The notes: generated from the letters alone by a model not told the origin. Numbered from the stretch's first letter, positions 10,942 to 23,544 are shown. The stretch is DNA of 64,000 nucleotides from Epiperipatus broadwayi (GCA_028023455.1 JAQFVV010000349.1:219501-283500); one strand, 5' to 3'. A program made the numbers and translations.

Positions 10942-11673
10942 ATGTCGATAGGACAAGCTAATATATCGGAATTTGGGATAGATAATCCACACAAATGGCC
11001 CTTTTATGTGCTTCAATTACAAAATTATTTTAAGTTAAACAATATTATTGAAAATGACAGGAAAGTAGCAGTGTTATTATGTTTGTCAGGTAGAAAGGTT
11101 ATTGAAATAGTAAGCAAATTGTATAATGGTCAAGTTACAGATAGTAGTAACTACGATGAGCTGGTTCAAAGACTAACAGATTATTTTAGCCCAAGACCAT
11201 CGAAGTATGTTGCTAGGTTAAAATTGAGGAACCGCAAACAAGACAAACTTGAATCGATTAAAGAATATATTGTTCTATGCCAATTAGCAAAGAATAGCGA
11301 ATATGGCGACTTTGTGGAACAAATTCTTATTGATCAGTTATTATGGGGAATAAAGGACGATAAATTGCGTCAATCGTTATTAATTGAAACTCAGATAACA
11401 TATGAAAGTGCTATTCAAAAGGGAATAGTATACGAATCAGTGATAGAACAAGCTTTAGCTTTTTCAAATAGAACGGAGGAAAACTCTAGGAATAATATTT
11501 TTAAAATGGAGAGAAAATATAAGGATTGTACTAAAGAAGGGAAAAGTTTCAAAATAAAATGTTTTTGTTGTGGAAAAGTAGGTCATTTGTCTAAAAGCTG
11601 CAAATGGAGGAATGAAAAATGTTATAACTGTGGGGGCAAAGGTCATTTAGCAGCAGTGTGCAAAAAAACCTAA
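10942..11673 (+). CDS. gag: Gag-like polyprotein of the gypsy element
   Basis: The 243-residue protein has an N-terminal retrotransposon-gag region that would assemble the particle. It is followed by two CCHC zinc knuckles, CFCCGKVGHLSKSC (about 207-220) and CYNCGGKGHLAAVC (227-240), that bind RNA. It ends just after the second knuckle in a run of seven A residues. The pol frame lies +1 relative to gag at this point. That may be a one-base length change in the homopolymer or a translational frameshift; the sequence alone does not decide. The start is the first ATG after the primer-binding site. Confidence 0.88.
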   Translation: MSIGQANISEFGIDNPHKWPFYVLQLQNYFKLNNIIENDRKVAVLLCLSGRKVIEIVSKLYNGQVTDSSNYDELVQRLTDYFSPRPSKYVARLKLRNRKQDKLESIKEYIVLCQLAKNSEYGDFVEQILIDQLLWGIKDDKLRQSLLIETQITYESAIQKGIVYESVIEQALAFSNRTEENSRNNIFKMERKYKDCTKEGKSFKIKCFCCGKVGHLSKSCKWRNEKCYNCGGKGHLAAVCKKT

Positions 11674-11758
11674 ACGAAAACCTGATTATGGTAAAGATCA
11701 GAAACAGTGGAAAGCAGTAATTAAAAGAAATATCTTTAAAAATGAGCAGGATCAATTA

Positions 11759-14740
11759 ATGCTAGAGATTAAGTTAAGTAACAAAAGGGTACAAATGGAA
11801 ATAGATAGTGGCTCTGGAATTTCTTTAATATCCATGAAAAAGTGGAAGGAAATATCCACAGAGAGCCCTCAGTTTAAAATACAGAAAACTAACATCAACG
11901 TTAGAGATGTAAACGGGAACCCGATCAAGTTAATTGGGAAATCCAAAGTAATAGTTGGGTTTAAAAATAAAAACTACAAATTATCTATATATATAGTAAA
12001 TAAAGATATTAGTCCACTAATAGGAAGAAACTGGTTTAAAGACTTAGGCATTAAAATTAATATAGTTAAAAAGGTCTCGGTTGAAAAAGAAATGATAGAG
12101 TTATATCCGAATTTATTTACCGAAGATTTAGGGTTGATAAAATCAAAGCCCATTGACTTGCACTTAAATGAAAATTCTAAACCGGTTATTTGTAAACCGA
12201 GAAAAATACCACTTGCCCAAAGGCAGATAGTAGAGGAAAAAATAGAAGCGTTAGTTAAAAAAGACGTGTTATCCCCAATCGAGGAGGCAGATTGGGCCAC
12301 GCCAATTGTTGTGTTAACAAAACCAGATGGAAAAATTAGGCTGTGTGGAGATTATAGAACAACAGTAAATAAATATCTTAATAAAGGAGCTTACCCGGTG
12401 CCAAATGTACGTGAGATTCTCAGTAATCTAGCTAAAGCAAAAAAATTTGCGAAATTGGATTTAAATTCGGCATATCACCAACTAAAAGTTACGGATGATA
12501 CAGCTTGGTTATTAGCAATTACGACCCCTTTTGGATTATTCAAATGTAATCGTCTCCCTTTTGGAATTACATCAGCTCCAAACATATTTCAAGCAAAAAT
12601 AAATTCAATATTACAAGGCTTGGAAGGAGTGACGCCATATTATGACGACATTTTGATTATTGCGACATCACCGGAGAAATTAAGAATTAAAATTCGGGTA
12701 GTATGCGAAAAACTAAATAACGCAGGGGTAAAATTAAATGTTAAAAAATGCATTTGGGAAACTGAAGAATTAAAGTTTTTAGGCCATCTTATTTCGGAAA
12801 AAGGGAAAAGTCCATTACCTGATAAAATTAGGACAGTCAAAGATGTTCCAAGTTCAATAAATGTCAAGCAACTTCAAGCTTTCCTAGGTTTGATTAATTT
12901 TTTCGAACCTTTTCTAAAGAACAAAGCGATGGTTGCAACTCCTCTATACGAGCTGCTACGCAAAGATCAGAAATGGATTTGGAAGACCAAACATGAAAAA
13001 GTGTTTAAAGCAGTTAAGGAATTGTTAACCTCTAGTAGCTTATTACTGCATTTTGATAGCGACAAAGACATCACTATTACTACAGATGCATCACAATACG
13101 GAATCGGAGCAGTTTTAGCGCATCAAATAGACGGTCATGAACGTCCTGTAGCTTACGCTTCTCAGACTTTGTCTAAAGCTGAAAAAAATTATAGTCAGCT
13201 GGACAAAGAAGCTTTGGCAGTTATGTTTGCTATGAAAAAATTTCACCAGTTTATTTATGGATGAAAATTTGAATTAGTAACAGATCACAAACCTTTGTTA
13301 GGGATTATAGGAAAAGATCGTCCGATGCCAGAGCATTTAAGTCCATGCATGCTCAGATGGGCTAATACACTTACTGCTTATGATTTCAATCTAAAATATC
13401 AAAAAGGAAAGATAATTTCTCATGCGGACGCTCTATCCAGAGTGCTCAGAAATAATGACAACTATGAAACTGATGTGGAAGTTAATCATATTGACAATAT
13501 GAAATCTCAAGTCATAAATAGTAAAGTAGTTCAGACATGGACAAATGAAAATTATGGGTATGCGTTGCTTAAGAAATGGATAAGCAAAGGTTGGCCTAAT
13601 AAAAAACCTGAAAATTTAGCAATGGGGTTTTGGGTCAATAGAGACCACTTGTCAGTCTGTAAAGGGTATATTAATATGGGAGACAAAGTAGTTATACCTC
13701 CTATAGGGAGAATGAAAGTTCTAGAACTTTTGCATCAGGGGCACCCAGGCATTGTGCGAGCTAAAGCTCTAGCTTGAAGTTATGTTTGGTGGCCGCAGAT
13801 AAGTAAAGATATTGAAAAGTATATTAAGAAATGTGATAAATGTAAGTCTGAAATAGCTCTGCCGAATAAACAATATTCTTCTTGGCCTAAACCAATATAT
13901 CCATGGCAAAGACTGCATATAGACCATGCGGGTCCAATAGAGGGAAGAAATTATTTAATTTTAATCGATGCTTTCTCTAAATGGATAGAATGTCACGAGG
14001 TTAAAAATACGAGTGCAAACGAAACAATAAAATGTTTAACAGACATATTTTATATACATGGATTTCCACAAGTAATCGTCTCGGACAACAGAACTGGATT
14101 TGCGAGTGAAGAACTAAAAATACAATTTGAGAAATGGGACATCAAACATGTATTTACATCCCCTTACCACCCTGAATCAAATGGTTTGGCAGAAAACGCG
14201 GTAGGGCAAGTGAAGAAATATTTAAAAAAAAAAAAAAATACAGATATGAAAAACATCTTACAGGAATTCATGATGTATCAACATATAACTCCATCAACAA
14301 CGACTGGAAAATCGCCAGCTGAAATGTTATTCGGTCGGAAAATACGAACTAATTTAGATTTTTTGCGACCTGATACACATATATATAAATATAATCAAAA
14401 CCTAGTGCAAAACTTTAACATTGGAGACACGGTAATATTCAGAGATATACTACGTAAACAATGGGTTAATGGAAAAATTGAACGGGCGCGATCAAAGCAA
14501 ATTTATGATATTAAAGACGAAAACGGAATTATATATAAGCGTCACAAAAATCATATTCGTAAAAGTGAAGATGACATACAACTAGATATGTTCCAGCAGT
14601 TTCAGCATGCAAATGAAAAGAATTTAGATAAACAGATGCTACTGACCGACATCCAAGAAGATGCGGTAGAAGAGGATAAAATATACACCAGACCAATACG
14701 ATGTAAAAGAAGATCTTTGTACTTAAAAGAATATGTATAA
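11759..14740 (+). pseudogene. pol: Pol of the gypsy element: protease, RT, RNase H, integrase
   Basis: One frame runs from before 11,759 to the stop at 14,740, broken only by TGA at 13,262-13,264 and 13,775-13,777. Order: aspartic protease (DSGSG, residues 16-20); reverse transcriptase with LDLNSAYHQ and the catalytic YYDD (about 293-296); RNase H (TDASQYGIGA); integrase with an H-H-C-C zinc region (HQGHPG...CDKCK), catalytic D in HIDHAGP, D in SDNRTGF and E in AENAV. A basic C-terminal tail follows. The first stop falls within RNase H, the second in the integrase zinc region. At both places family alignments usually have arginine, consistent with CGA-to-TGA transitions. The frame is open upstream of the first ATG to the gag overlap. 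Confidence 0.9.
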
Positions 14741-14763
14741 GACGGATAAACCGTAACTTCTGG

Positions 14764-14777
14764 AGTGGGGGAGGAAT
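14764..14777 (+). other. Polypurine tract
   Basis: A purine-rich run (AGTGGGGGAGGAA, ending in T) abuts the 3' LTR. This is the expected primer for plus-strand synthesis. Confidence 0.8.
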
Positions 14778-15461
14778 TGTTATGTTGTAGTACGATTAAT
14801 ATTAAGAAAAATACGTGTGAAACTGTGTGTACTCCAAAAGTTAAAAGTGTTAAATAATTACATGTGAAAGTAAACGAGTTGATTTAATAAAAACGAAAAT
14901 TAGAAATTACAAATGGTTTTTCATATATATATTTTATAAAAAGCAAGGTGTAAAATAAGATGGAAGATCCGAATAAATAATTAATTAAATGAAGGATTAA
15001 AAATGTAAAGAACAATTTAATTAATTAGTTCAGAAATAATCCCAGAATACTTTTGTGAATAAAATTGTTAAGGAATAAACAATAGAACAAAAAGAGATAC
15101 AATCTAGCGGGAAAAAGTCAAGTCAGCGTCAGTCCTGTTTTTCTGAGAGACTTATGTGTAGCGTGAATTTCGGAACAGGACCAACGATGGGAGGAGAACC
15201 AGATATTCGGGTCTGAAGGTAATAAAGACCGACCTAGGGTAATTATACAGACTATACCTGTCTTATTATTATTTTTGTAAGCCTTACAGGCGCTAGTAAA
15301 CTACTTAAAATCCTGTTTATAAATGCTTGTTAATTTTTATACTAATAAAATCTTGTATCTGTTAAGTGAGATATCTTAATTTTATGCAAGAGAGTAATAG
15401 TTACTTGAATTGGATGTGTTTGATTATTTCTCGTAAGTAACATTAAATCAAGTACATCACA
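14778..15461 (+). repeat. 3' LTR
   Basis: Starts TGTTATG and ends ACATCACA. It is about 98% identical by eye to the 5' LTR. Confidence 0.9.
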
Positions 15462-15548
15462 CTTTTTTAATATATGCGCCTTATAAAAGTCAATAAGGTG
15501 CATATGTTAAAAGAATGAAATCCTTTCTCTTTAATTAAGGAGAATTCA

Positions 15549-17180
15549 ATATCTAGAGATTTGTAAAATGGTATGATGATATAAAGAACTATAATTGTAA
15601 ATTGGTAAGAAAAGTTATATAAGAAAATAAAAGTCTCAAAACTATAAAATGACATTTTGGTTTTGAAAGAAAACATTTTTGCATTAAGATGAAAAGTTAG
15701 AGAATTATATATGGAAAAATTCTATAAAGAATTTACTATAGTTATTAAATCTTCTGAATTGCCAACGTTTTAAATAAAGAAATGATACATGCAATAAAAT
15801 ATATGAGGAAAAAATGCTCCAGGAAGTCTGATATAAAAGAAGCAGATGAAGAAATAGAAAAATTCTCAGTAAGGTTATATACTAAATAATTAAATGATAA
15901 AAGTGTGCCAGATGATTGGAAGATTGCAGTAGTAATATTGATTTTTTTTAGAAAAATAGTAAAGAAGATATTAAAAATTACAAACCTATTAGTTTTTTAT
16001 CAGTTCTATACAAAATCCTTAACAAGGTAATTACAATTTATTTGCAACAAACTTTGGCTTTTAAACAACCAAAAAAAACAATCTGGATTTAAAAGTAATT
16101 TTAGTATAGAAGTTTACATCCTAATATTGAGAACACTTATAGAAAGGGCCAATGAATATGGATTGCCATTATGCTTTGGATTTGTAGATTATGAAAAGGT
16201 ATTTGAGTCTATACATTTTTACAGCAATTAAAGCATTGAGCCAACAAGATATAGACCTAGAATACTATCATATTCTAATTAATATATATCAAAATGTAAT
16301 AGTAATAATTATATGGTCACACTAAGAAGATTAATATTGAGAAGGATCTATGATAGGATAATTCCATACTTACAGAACTTTTTACAGCAATTTTACAAGA
16401 AGTATTTTGTGGACTAATATGGAAATTGAAAGAAGTAAAATTAAATGGAGATTATTTATTTACCTAGGTTTTACAGAAATGGGATTGATTTTGCAAATAA
16501 TATTTAAGAGTTTTGGAAAATGTTGCAAAAGTTATCAGATGAGAATAAGAAAGTAAACTAAAGATATATGCTAAAAAACTAATGTTCAATTGATTTTCTT
16601 ATATGAAGAAAGATAAACAAGCTAACAACTTCAAATACCTTAATCAGATTATTAATACAGATGGAAACAATGAAGTTAATCATATAATTAAACTTGAACG
16701 GAATGCTTTTGGTAGAAATAATATTAAAATGAAATATGCCTATGTATTTGAGAAGGAAAATTTTTAAGAGGTATTTTACCAATTCTTACTTATGGATCTG
16801 AAACTTCGACACATACTAGAAGAGCAGTTCAGATATTGTTGGTGAAATGTATGTTAAAAGTGACAAGAAGAGATTGAAAATGAAACATATGGCTGAGAAA
16901 ACAACAGTTATTACTGATATCATTGAAAGGATTAAAAAAAAAAAAACAAATGGATTTCTGCTAACATATTTCTAACAGAGATTTCAATGGATGAACAGTT
17001 GAAATTTTAAATTGGACCCCAAGAGATGGTAAAAGATTTATAAAAAGACATGTGAGTTGAATGGATGAAATAAGAAAATTTGAAGGAATGTTGTGGATAA
17101 GAGAAGCTAGGGATTGGAGAAAAGAAATTAAATTTGAAGAGATTTTCAACTTCAGTGGATTGATAATGGTGAAAATGATA
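15549..17180 (+). pseudogene. RTE reverse transcriptase remnant (copy I)
   Basis: Decayed plus-strand frames give VPDDWKIAVV, an NYKPISFLSVLYKILNK segment, FVDYEKVFESI and a C-terminal DEIRKFEGMLWIREARDW. These match RTE reverse transcriptase motifs in order. Stops and frameshifts are numerous. It continues the copy whose endonuclease part lies before the gypsy element. Confidence 0.75.
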
Positions 17181-17870
17181 TATGTTGAGGGGAAAAAATT
17201 AATGAATTTCTTTTTAAGATGGATGAAAAATGAAGAAATTACAAATAAAATACTCCAGGAAATGAAGAAATTTCATAAAAATATGTTGGAAGGAATAAAA
17301 TTAATGACTAGGATTATGTGTGGTTTTGCACAATTCAGACTGAGTTTGAAGTGTGCCATTTTTTTTTGAATGATTAAGTCATATGTTCTCCTAAATGTGA
17401 GTGAGTTTGGACAAGGAATAACTACAATATTGCACCTTGGATCAGCAAGCTGAGAGAAAAATCATTATGTATATCCAATGTTTGTATTCATATGTAGTTT
17501 AAATATACCCACACATTTACACAATGAATTACCCACTAACAATATTAATGGCAACTATCCAGTACAAATACATGCTACTTATTTATAATAACTTAGAAAT
17601 GACTAGAAAAAGATATTCACAATTAGAAATGAATAGCTTTTATTTTTATTGTATGTTGGTAATTTTTTGTACATTGATCCAGTTAGCATTATGTATTAGA
17701 TATTTTCTACACACACACACATATATTATTACATTGCATAGAAAAAAAAAAAGTAATATTAAATTATTTATATTCTGGAAAGTTAGTTATCATTGTAATA
17801 ATAAGCAATAGATATTCATTATTAGTCACATCTTACTTGAATTAATAAATAGTAACCAAGCATCAATGTG
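17181..17870. other. No recognised feature
   Basis: A+T-rich with a short (CA)n run near 17,710. The 95-codon frame at 17,524-17,811 has no recognisable domain and low-complexity composition; I do not regard it as a gene. Confidence 0.5.
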
Positions 17871-18790
17871 ATGTGATGTGATGCACTGCGACTTCTCCTT
17901 AAACGGAGTCAGGAATCTCTCAGCACTTATGCCCAGAAAAACCTGTTAGCCACTTTACTTTCCTTTTCCATTCTCCACCTTAAATTTTGCCATAATCTGC
18001 TCCATCCCATTTCCACAACATAATCTTTGTCAACTCTATGGCCTTTATATCTAAATCCCCCTTATCTTTTCCCAAATCCTGCATAAAAAGCAATACCCCA
18101 CTTTCTGTATAATCATGTTCATATTTATTCTTCCATAACTTCATTATTTATATCCTTTCTGCTTTCAAGCATTTACATTCAATTAACAAATGCCTAATAT
18201 TTTCTATGTCTTCCTTACACAATTTGCAGACTAAATGACCCATATTTTTCCATTTACGCATATATTCTCTTATTGCTAAAGATTCCATTCGAGCCTTAAA
18301 CAATAAACTACTTTCCTTGCTATTATCACAAATTAACTCTCACCCAATGTATCGTTTACTTTTATATATATTTAAACTCTTTTTACTCTCCATACTAGTT
18401 TTCTATCTCTGCAACTCCCTATTCTTTATTAATGCATCTATTTTTTATCCCATGTCCTACCACTATAACATTCAACAATCCTCCTAACCCAATCATCTCA
18501 CCTTTTATATAAGTATACTGATATAAATTCTTTATCCAAATCCTTTGCATACAACATTACTTTTCTCATCCATCTTGTTGCCTGCCCTTTACTCATAACC
18601 CAATTAAATACTATTTTGTCTATTCTTTTATTATCCATAAACTGCAACATACCAAACATTTTCATTTTACTTTTTGCATCTCTCATATAAAAACTTGACC
18701 ATCCCATTTCTCCTTGAATTGCCTCCTTTGCTGTCCATACCTCTGCATCTAATGCATGTCTTGCTACTTTCCTTTGTACTTTCTCTATTC
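17871..18790 (-). pseudogene. LINE C-terminal and 3' end fragment
   Basis: The minus-strand translation includes a Cys/His motif, CKLCKEDIENIRHLLIEC (about 18,180-18,240). It resembles the C-terminal zinc-like motif of many LINE ORF2 proteins. Further upstream in the gene is SSFYMRDAKSKMKMFG (18,498-18,707). Stops break the frame. The 3' part (ACTTCTCC...CACTGCGACTT, + strand) recurs in opposite orientation at 19.65-19.96 kb. The clade is not determined. Confidence 0.65.
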
Positions 18791-19560
18791 ACTTATTGGA
18801 TACATGTAGTATCCTAGTGGTAAGAAAATGTACTATCAGATGAATTTTAGACTACAAAGCGAACAAAAATATTATAGAAATAAAAGATAGAAAGCATTTA
18901 TAAAATTTAAATATAATTTGATAACTGCAATAGGAATTTTTTTTAAATAATCTTTAAAATTTCATCCTAAAAAATTCTAAAAAAAAATTTCATCATAGTT
19001 TTTTATTGTACAGTATTTTAAACGAATATAGCCTTTTATTTTACTTTTCTTTAGAAGTAGTAATTTATTAATTCAATTTAAAAAATCTTTGAAATAGTGT
19101 ATGGATACATAAAAGATATCGTCAGCGTATATATATGAGAATATATTAACATAATTAGACTTGAAGTATAGACAAATAGATTATAATTTAAATCATTATT
19201 GATTTTCTAAAACAAATATTATCATTTTGTTTAAAGTCACTATAATATTAGTTACTAAAAGACCGATAGATGGCAGCAGCATGTGATAGTGAAGGGATCT
19301 TTTGCAACGCCTTAGATGAAGTTATATATATATGGAGTTTGTATAATAAAAAACTTTTTTTTTTTAATTTTGAATTTTTTTAGAAAAGTAATAAAAAATT
19401 TAATTATATCCCCCCCCCCCCCAAAAAAAAAAAAAACAAATTAATTTATGTATGACTGATTAGATTTTGTTTTTGTTCTGTTTCTTTTTTTTTAATCAGG
19501 TAAAAGTGAAATGAAAAAATAAATATAAATTGTTTATATTAATTAAAAATTTAAAATCTT
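18791..19560. other. No gene; homopolymer runs
   Basis: A+T-rich spacer with a C run followed by an A run near 19,411-19,435. No coding sequence recognised. Confidence 0.5.
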
Positions 19561-19569
19561 ATTATTTTG

Positions 19570-19641
19570 GTATTACAACCTTTTTGCCAGTCTAGCACGG
19601 ACCAGAAAAAAACTTCTGCGGCCCGGTGGTTGAAGACCACT
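19570..19641. mobile_element. Short hAT-type MITE remnant
   Basis: CAACCTTTTTGCCAG opens it, and GCGGCCCGGTGGTTGAAGA plus CCACTG closes it. This is the common hAT non-autonomous terminus (CAGTGGTT...AACCACTG). The left end is eroded. Confidence 0.6.
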
Positions 19642-19649
19642 GGTATAAA

Positions 19650-19955
19650 GAAAGCATAGAAAATATTAGGCAAATGCTAATTGAATGTAAATAAATGCTT
19701 GAAAGCAGAAAGGATACAAATAATAAAGTTGTGGAAGAATAAATATTATACATAAAATGGGTTAGGGGGATTTAGATATAAAGGCCATGGAGTTGACAAA
19801 GATTATATTGTGGAAATGGGATGGAACAGGATATGAGAAAACGTAGGGTGAAGAATGGAAAGGGAAAGGTAAAGTGGCTAACAGGTTTCTCTGGGCATAG
19901 TTGCTAAGAGTTTCTTGACTCGTATAAGGAGAAGTCACAGTGCATCACATTTTAT
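19650..19955 (+). mobile_element. LINE 3' end fragment
   Basis: Same LINE family as 17.9-18.8 kb, opposite orientation. Shared segments include AAAGTGGCTAACAGGTTT and GGAGAAGTCACAGTGCATCAC. The coding part is broken. Confidence 0.6.
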
Positions 19956-20013
19956 ACAGATTAGATGAGGGGAATTTTTAATTAGCAATGTGTTCTATTA
20001 ATGAAAGATTGAA

Positions 20014-22625
20014 TTGAATGTATATCACCATCATCAACCATTATCAATCCACTGCAGGATGAAGGTCTCTCCAAGTTCAATCCATCTTTTCAGATCTTTA
20101 GCTTCTCTTCTCCACATCACCCCTGCCCACTTTCTTATTTCATCCATCTATCTCATATGTGGTCTCTTTCTGAGTCTTTTACAATCTATTGGAATCTAGT
20201 TTAATATTTCAATTGTCCATCTATTATCATCCCTTCTAGCAATATGTCCAGTCCAACTCCACTTCAGTCTTAATTTTTTCAATGAGATCAGTAATATCTC
20301 TATATTGTGTTTTCAATCTCTTTTTGTTACTCCCAACATGCATCTCTCCATTCTTTGAGTGATCTGAAGTCTCTGTATTGCTCTTTTATTAAGTGTCCAA
20401 GTCTCAGATCCATAAATAAGAACTGTTAAATCACATTTATTAAAAACGTTTTCAAGCCCATAGGCATATTTCCTTTTAGTATCAAAGTTATTTCTACCAA
20501 AAGCACCCCAAACAAGTTTAATTTTATGATTAATTTCATCCATTATGTTTCCATCTGTATTAATAATCTGACCAATGTATTTGTAACTGTTAACTTCTTC
20601 TAATTTATCATAATTAATCTTTATATTTTCATTTTGAAAAAATCCATTAAACATTACTTTAGTCTTTTTAACATTTACCTTTAGTCCTACTTTCATCTGA
20701 TAACTCCTGCAAAATTTTCTGCAGCTCTAAGGCATTATTTGCAAAAACAACTACATCATCTACAAAATCTAAATGACTTAAATAAATCTCCATTTACTTT
20801 CACTCCTCTAGTTTCCCATTTTAATACACAAAATACTTCTTTCAGCACTGCTGTAAAAAGTTTTGGAGATATGGAGTCACCCTGTCTTACACCCTTCTCA
20901 ATATTGACTTTTCTATTCATTATTAATCTAATTGTTGCTGTTGCATTTTAATAAATATTCTTTAAAATATGACAAGATTCTGGATCCATACCTTGATGAT
21001 CCAATGCTTTAATCATTGAAGTAATGTTTATAGAATCAAATGCCTTTTCATAGTCTACAAATCCTAAGCATAATGGCAATTCATATTCATTTGTCCTTTT
21101 TATATCTTCTCTTAATACCTGGATATGATCTGCTGTATTAAAAACACTTTTAAATTCAGCTTGTTCTCTTGGTTGGTAGAAATCCAATGTTCTCTGTAAA
21201 TGAGTTATCGTGGTAAAAATTTTGTATAAAACTGATAAAAGGCTGATAGACCTGTAATTTCTAATATCTTCTTTATCACCTTTTTTAAATATTAATATTA
21301 ATACTGAATTTTTCCAATCATCTGGTACATCTTTATCATTTAGAGTACATTTGGTATATAACTTTGCTAAAAAAAATTATATTTCTTCACCTACTTCTTT
21401 TAATATATCAATTATAATTCCATCTTTACCTGGAACCTTTCTTTTCTTCATAAATTAAATTGCATGTCTCACTTCTTCATTTAAAATTCTGGGTAATTCA
21501 GAAGATATAACAGATATAGTAGGTACTTGTTCTTTATTACTATATAATTCTTGATAGAAGTCTTCTATCCATTTCATGATGTCATCTCTCTTTTCAGTAA
21601 TAATTCCATCTTGAGAGATTTTTATTCTCTTCTACAACTTTTCTTGCTAGTTCACAGTTAAACTTTTTATATCATTTTCACCTCTTTTCCACACCATTTT
21701 ACAAAACTCAAGATATTCAATCCTTTTTAATGCATCATTTTTGTATATTTTCATATTCCTTCTTTTCATCATAAATTCTCTAGTCTCAGTAGACATTTTA
21801 TTGGTCAATTGCTGCTTTTTTCTACCAGCTATCTTTATTGCAGTTTTTAAAAATGCATCAGTTATTTTCATATTAATTTCATTCAAATCTGAATCATGTT
21901 CAAAATCTACTAATACTTGAAACCAATTTGTAAATTTCTAATTTAAATTCAGTAGAAGGTTTCTGAAGATTAGGAATATCAACTGTAAATATTGTTTTTC
22001 TTAATAATTTTTGTCTCTCTAGTTTTGCATTAACATGTATTTCACATCTTACTAATCGATGATCACTTCCTGTGTTAAATTTATTAAGAACATTACAATC
22101 TTGAAATATGTATTTTCTGTTAGTCAAAATATAATCTAATTCTGTTGTATCTTTATTTGACTACCTCCGTGCCCATTTCCTTTTAACATTTTTCTCAAAA
22201 AAAGAATTCATAATATAAAGTTTTTTTTTTTCTGCAAACTCCACAAGTCTATGTCCTCTCTCATTTCTATTACCATAACCAAAATTACCTACAGCACTTT
22301 CATCTTTCATTTGTTTACCAATTCTAGCATTAAAGTCTCTCATAACAATTTTAAAATGTTGTTTTTTCTGATCAAAAGCATTTTGTACATCCATATAAAA
22401 ATCTTCTACTACTTCATCACTATGAGAATTTGTTGGGTCATAAACCTGAATTATCTACATTTGGTATCTGCTATTAAGTTGTATAAGTAATCTTGCCACT
22501 CTGTCCGATACACCATCAATCTCCACAATGTTGTTTTTTCACTTTTTATTTATAATGAATCCTACTCCACTTGTATTTCCATTATTTATGCCTTTATCTT
22601 TAGACATAAATACTAACAAAATTTA
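20014..22625 (-). mobile_element. RTE-type LINE, copy II, 5'-truncated
   Basis: A large minus-strand copy ends at a (TCA)n tract near 20,025. In gene order it carries the endonuclease (DFNARIG and NERGHRLVEFAEKKKLYIMN at 22,161-22,394; SDHRLVRCEI at 21,900-22,127). The linker follows (21,647-21,886), then reverse transcriptase (FVDYEKAFDSI at 20,948-21,187; FVDD near 20,750; GLKVNVKKTKVMF, YKYIGQIIN and YGSETWTLNKR at 20,313-20,696). Frameshifts separate these. The usual GDFN of the endonuclease reads RDFN here. The first part of the endonuclease is missing. It serves as an uninterrupted reference for three insertion sites elsewhere in the window. Confidence 0.88.
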
Positions 22626-23540
22626 TTATAACATGAATCCATGTTAAAAAATGACAATGGGGATTAGAGTATTTATAATAAATGTAATTATCTATATACT
22701 GCTTTTTATATAGGAGAAATATAAAGAATGTTAAATATAACTTTAATGCATTAATATTTTTTTTTTTTACAAATTATCATAAGCTAATCTATTTTTTTTT
22801 TTATAGGTTTTGCGTCTGCTCTTTCATTTTCCATTTGCCTAGTAATATTATTAATTGCTATTCTACAACTTTTTTAATAAACAGAAGAAATATGAAGTAA
22901 TTTTGGATAGTACCACAAATCCAGCACATTGGGAAAATAGTAGATCATTATAATAAAAACAACAACGTTGTATTCATTATTATCCAAGTCGATTGCAGCG
23001 CAAGATTTTTTTTAAAACTATATTTTATACAGAAACACTGAATGATAATGAATGTTAATAAAATAAAATATGAGTATTTATTTAATAAATGAGAAAATGA
23101 TAAAAAAATAAAAATGAAGGAATTCTGAATCAAAGAGTAAAAAAGAAAATCTTCACAGAATAACATTATTTTAAATTTATATCAAGTTATAATAAAATAT
23201 TTATTTGTATTAAAATTGACAATGAGTATGTGTTTAATATTTTTAAAACAACGTTTATATTCAGTGGTGATTTATTACTCTTAGAATTAAAAATGTAAGC
23301 AGTAGATAAAAGTATTGGTCATTAGCACGAAAGTGCAGCCAGACCACATTGACCAGTTTCTGCTTGATAAATTTTCTTATCCGCCCATAACATTTGTTTT
23401 GCTATTGTTATTTATATCATAGAGTTTTTATTTTGCTTTAATACTACAGTTTTTACATTATGGCATTTAGAATAGAATGTCAGCATTATTTTCATTAATT
23501 CTAAAGCAGCATGTAATATGCTTATACTAAAGGTATCTTG
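22626..23540. other. No recognised feature
   Basis: A+T-rich, homopolymer-rich spacer without recognisable genes or repeats. Confidence 0.5.
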
Positions 23541-23544
23541 TATA

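Larger units (their letters stand above)
10158..15466 (+). mobile_element. Ty3/gypsy LTR retrotransposon (Mag/K02A2.6-like)
   Basis: This is a near-complete element (10,163-15,461) with two LTRs of about 683 bp, primer-binding site, gag, pol, polypurine tract and a 5-bp duplication CTTTT (10,158-10,162 and 15,462-15,466). The LTRs differ at only about a dozen sites, so it is young. Two in-frame TGA codons and a gag-pol frame offset make this copy non-functional as read. No envelope gene is present. Confidence 0.93.
10078..15548. mobile_element. Small palindromic element (about 141 bp) hosting the gypsy element
   Basis: TAAGGAGAATTCA is duplicated at 10,078-10,090 and 15,536-15,548. Removing the gypsy element leaves a 141-bp unit (10,091-10,162 plus 15,467-15,535). 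It has inverted ATTAAAGAGAAA/TTTCTCTTTAAT segments and a GCGCCTTAT...ATAAGGTGC hairpin. RTE copy I is contiguous across it. The 13-bp duplication matches the range seen for the hammerhead family, but no ribozyme core was found. Confidence 0.6.
7205..17180 (+). mobile_element. RTE-type LINE, copy I, with several insertions
   Basis: Collinear matches to the minus-strand copy at 20.0-22.6 kb and to 5' fragments near 32 kb let this LINE be followed in pieces. These are the 5' region (about 7205-7640), endonuclease (about 8580-9196 and 9878-10077), linker and reverse transcriptase (about 15,549-16,560) and C-terminal region (to about 17,180). The pieces are separated by a gypsy tail fragment, a family B element, and a small palindromic element that itself hosts a Ty3/gypsy element. 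All frames are broken, so the copy is dead. The start coordinate is approximate. Confidence 0.75.

Noticed and set aside
11464-12867. Antisense reading frames across gypsy gag and pol
   Set aside because: They are shadows of the real sense frames, without recognisable domains.
17524-17811. 95-codon plus-strand frame
   Set aside because: Low-complexity composition in A+T-rich DNA; no domain, no splice or promoter context.
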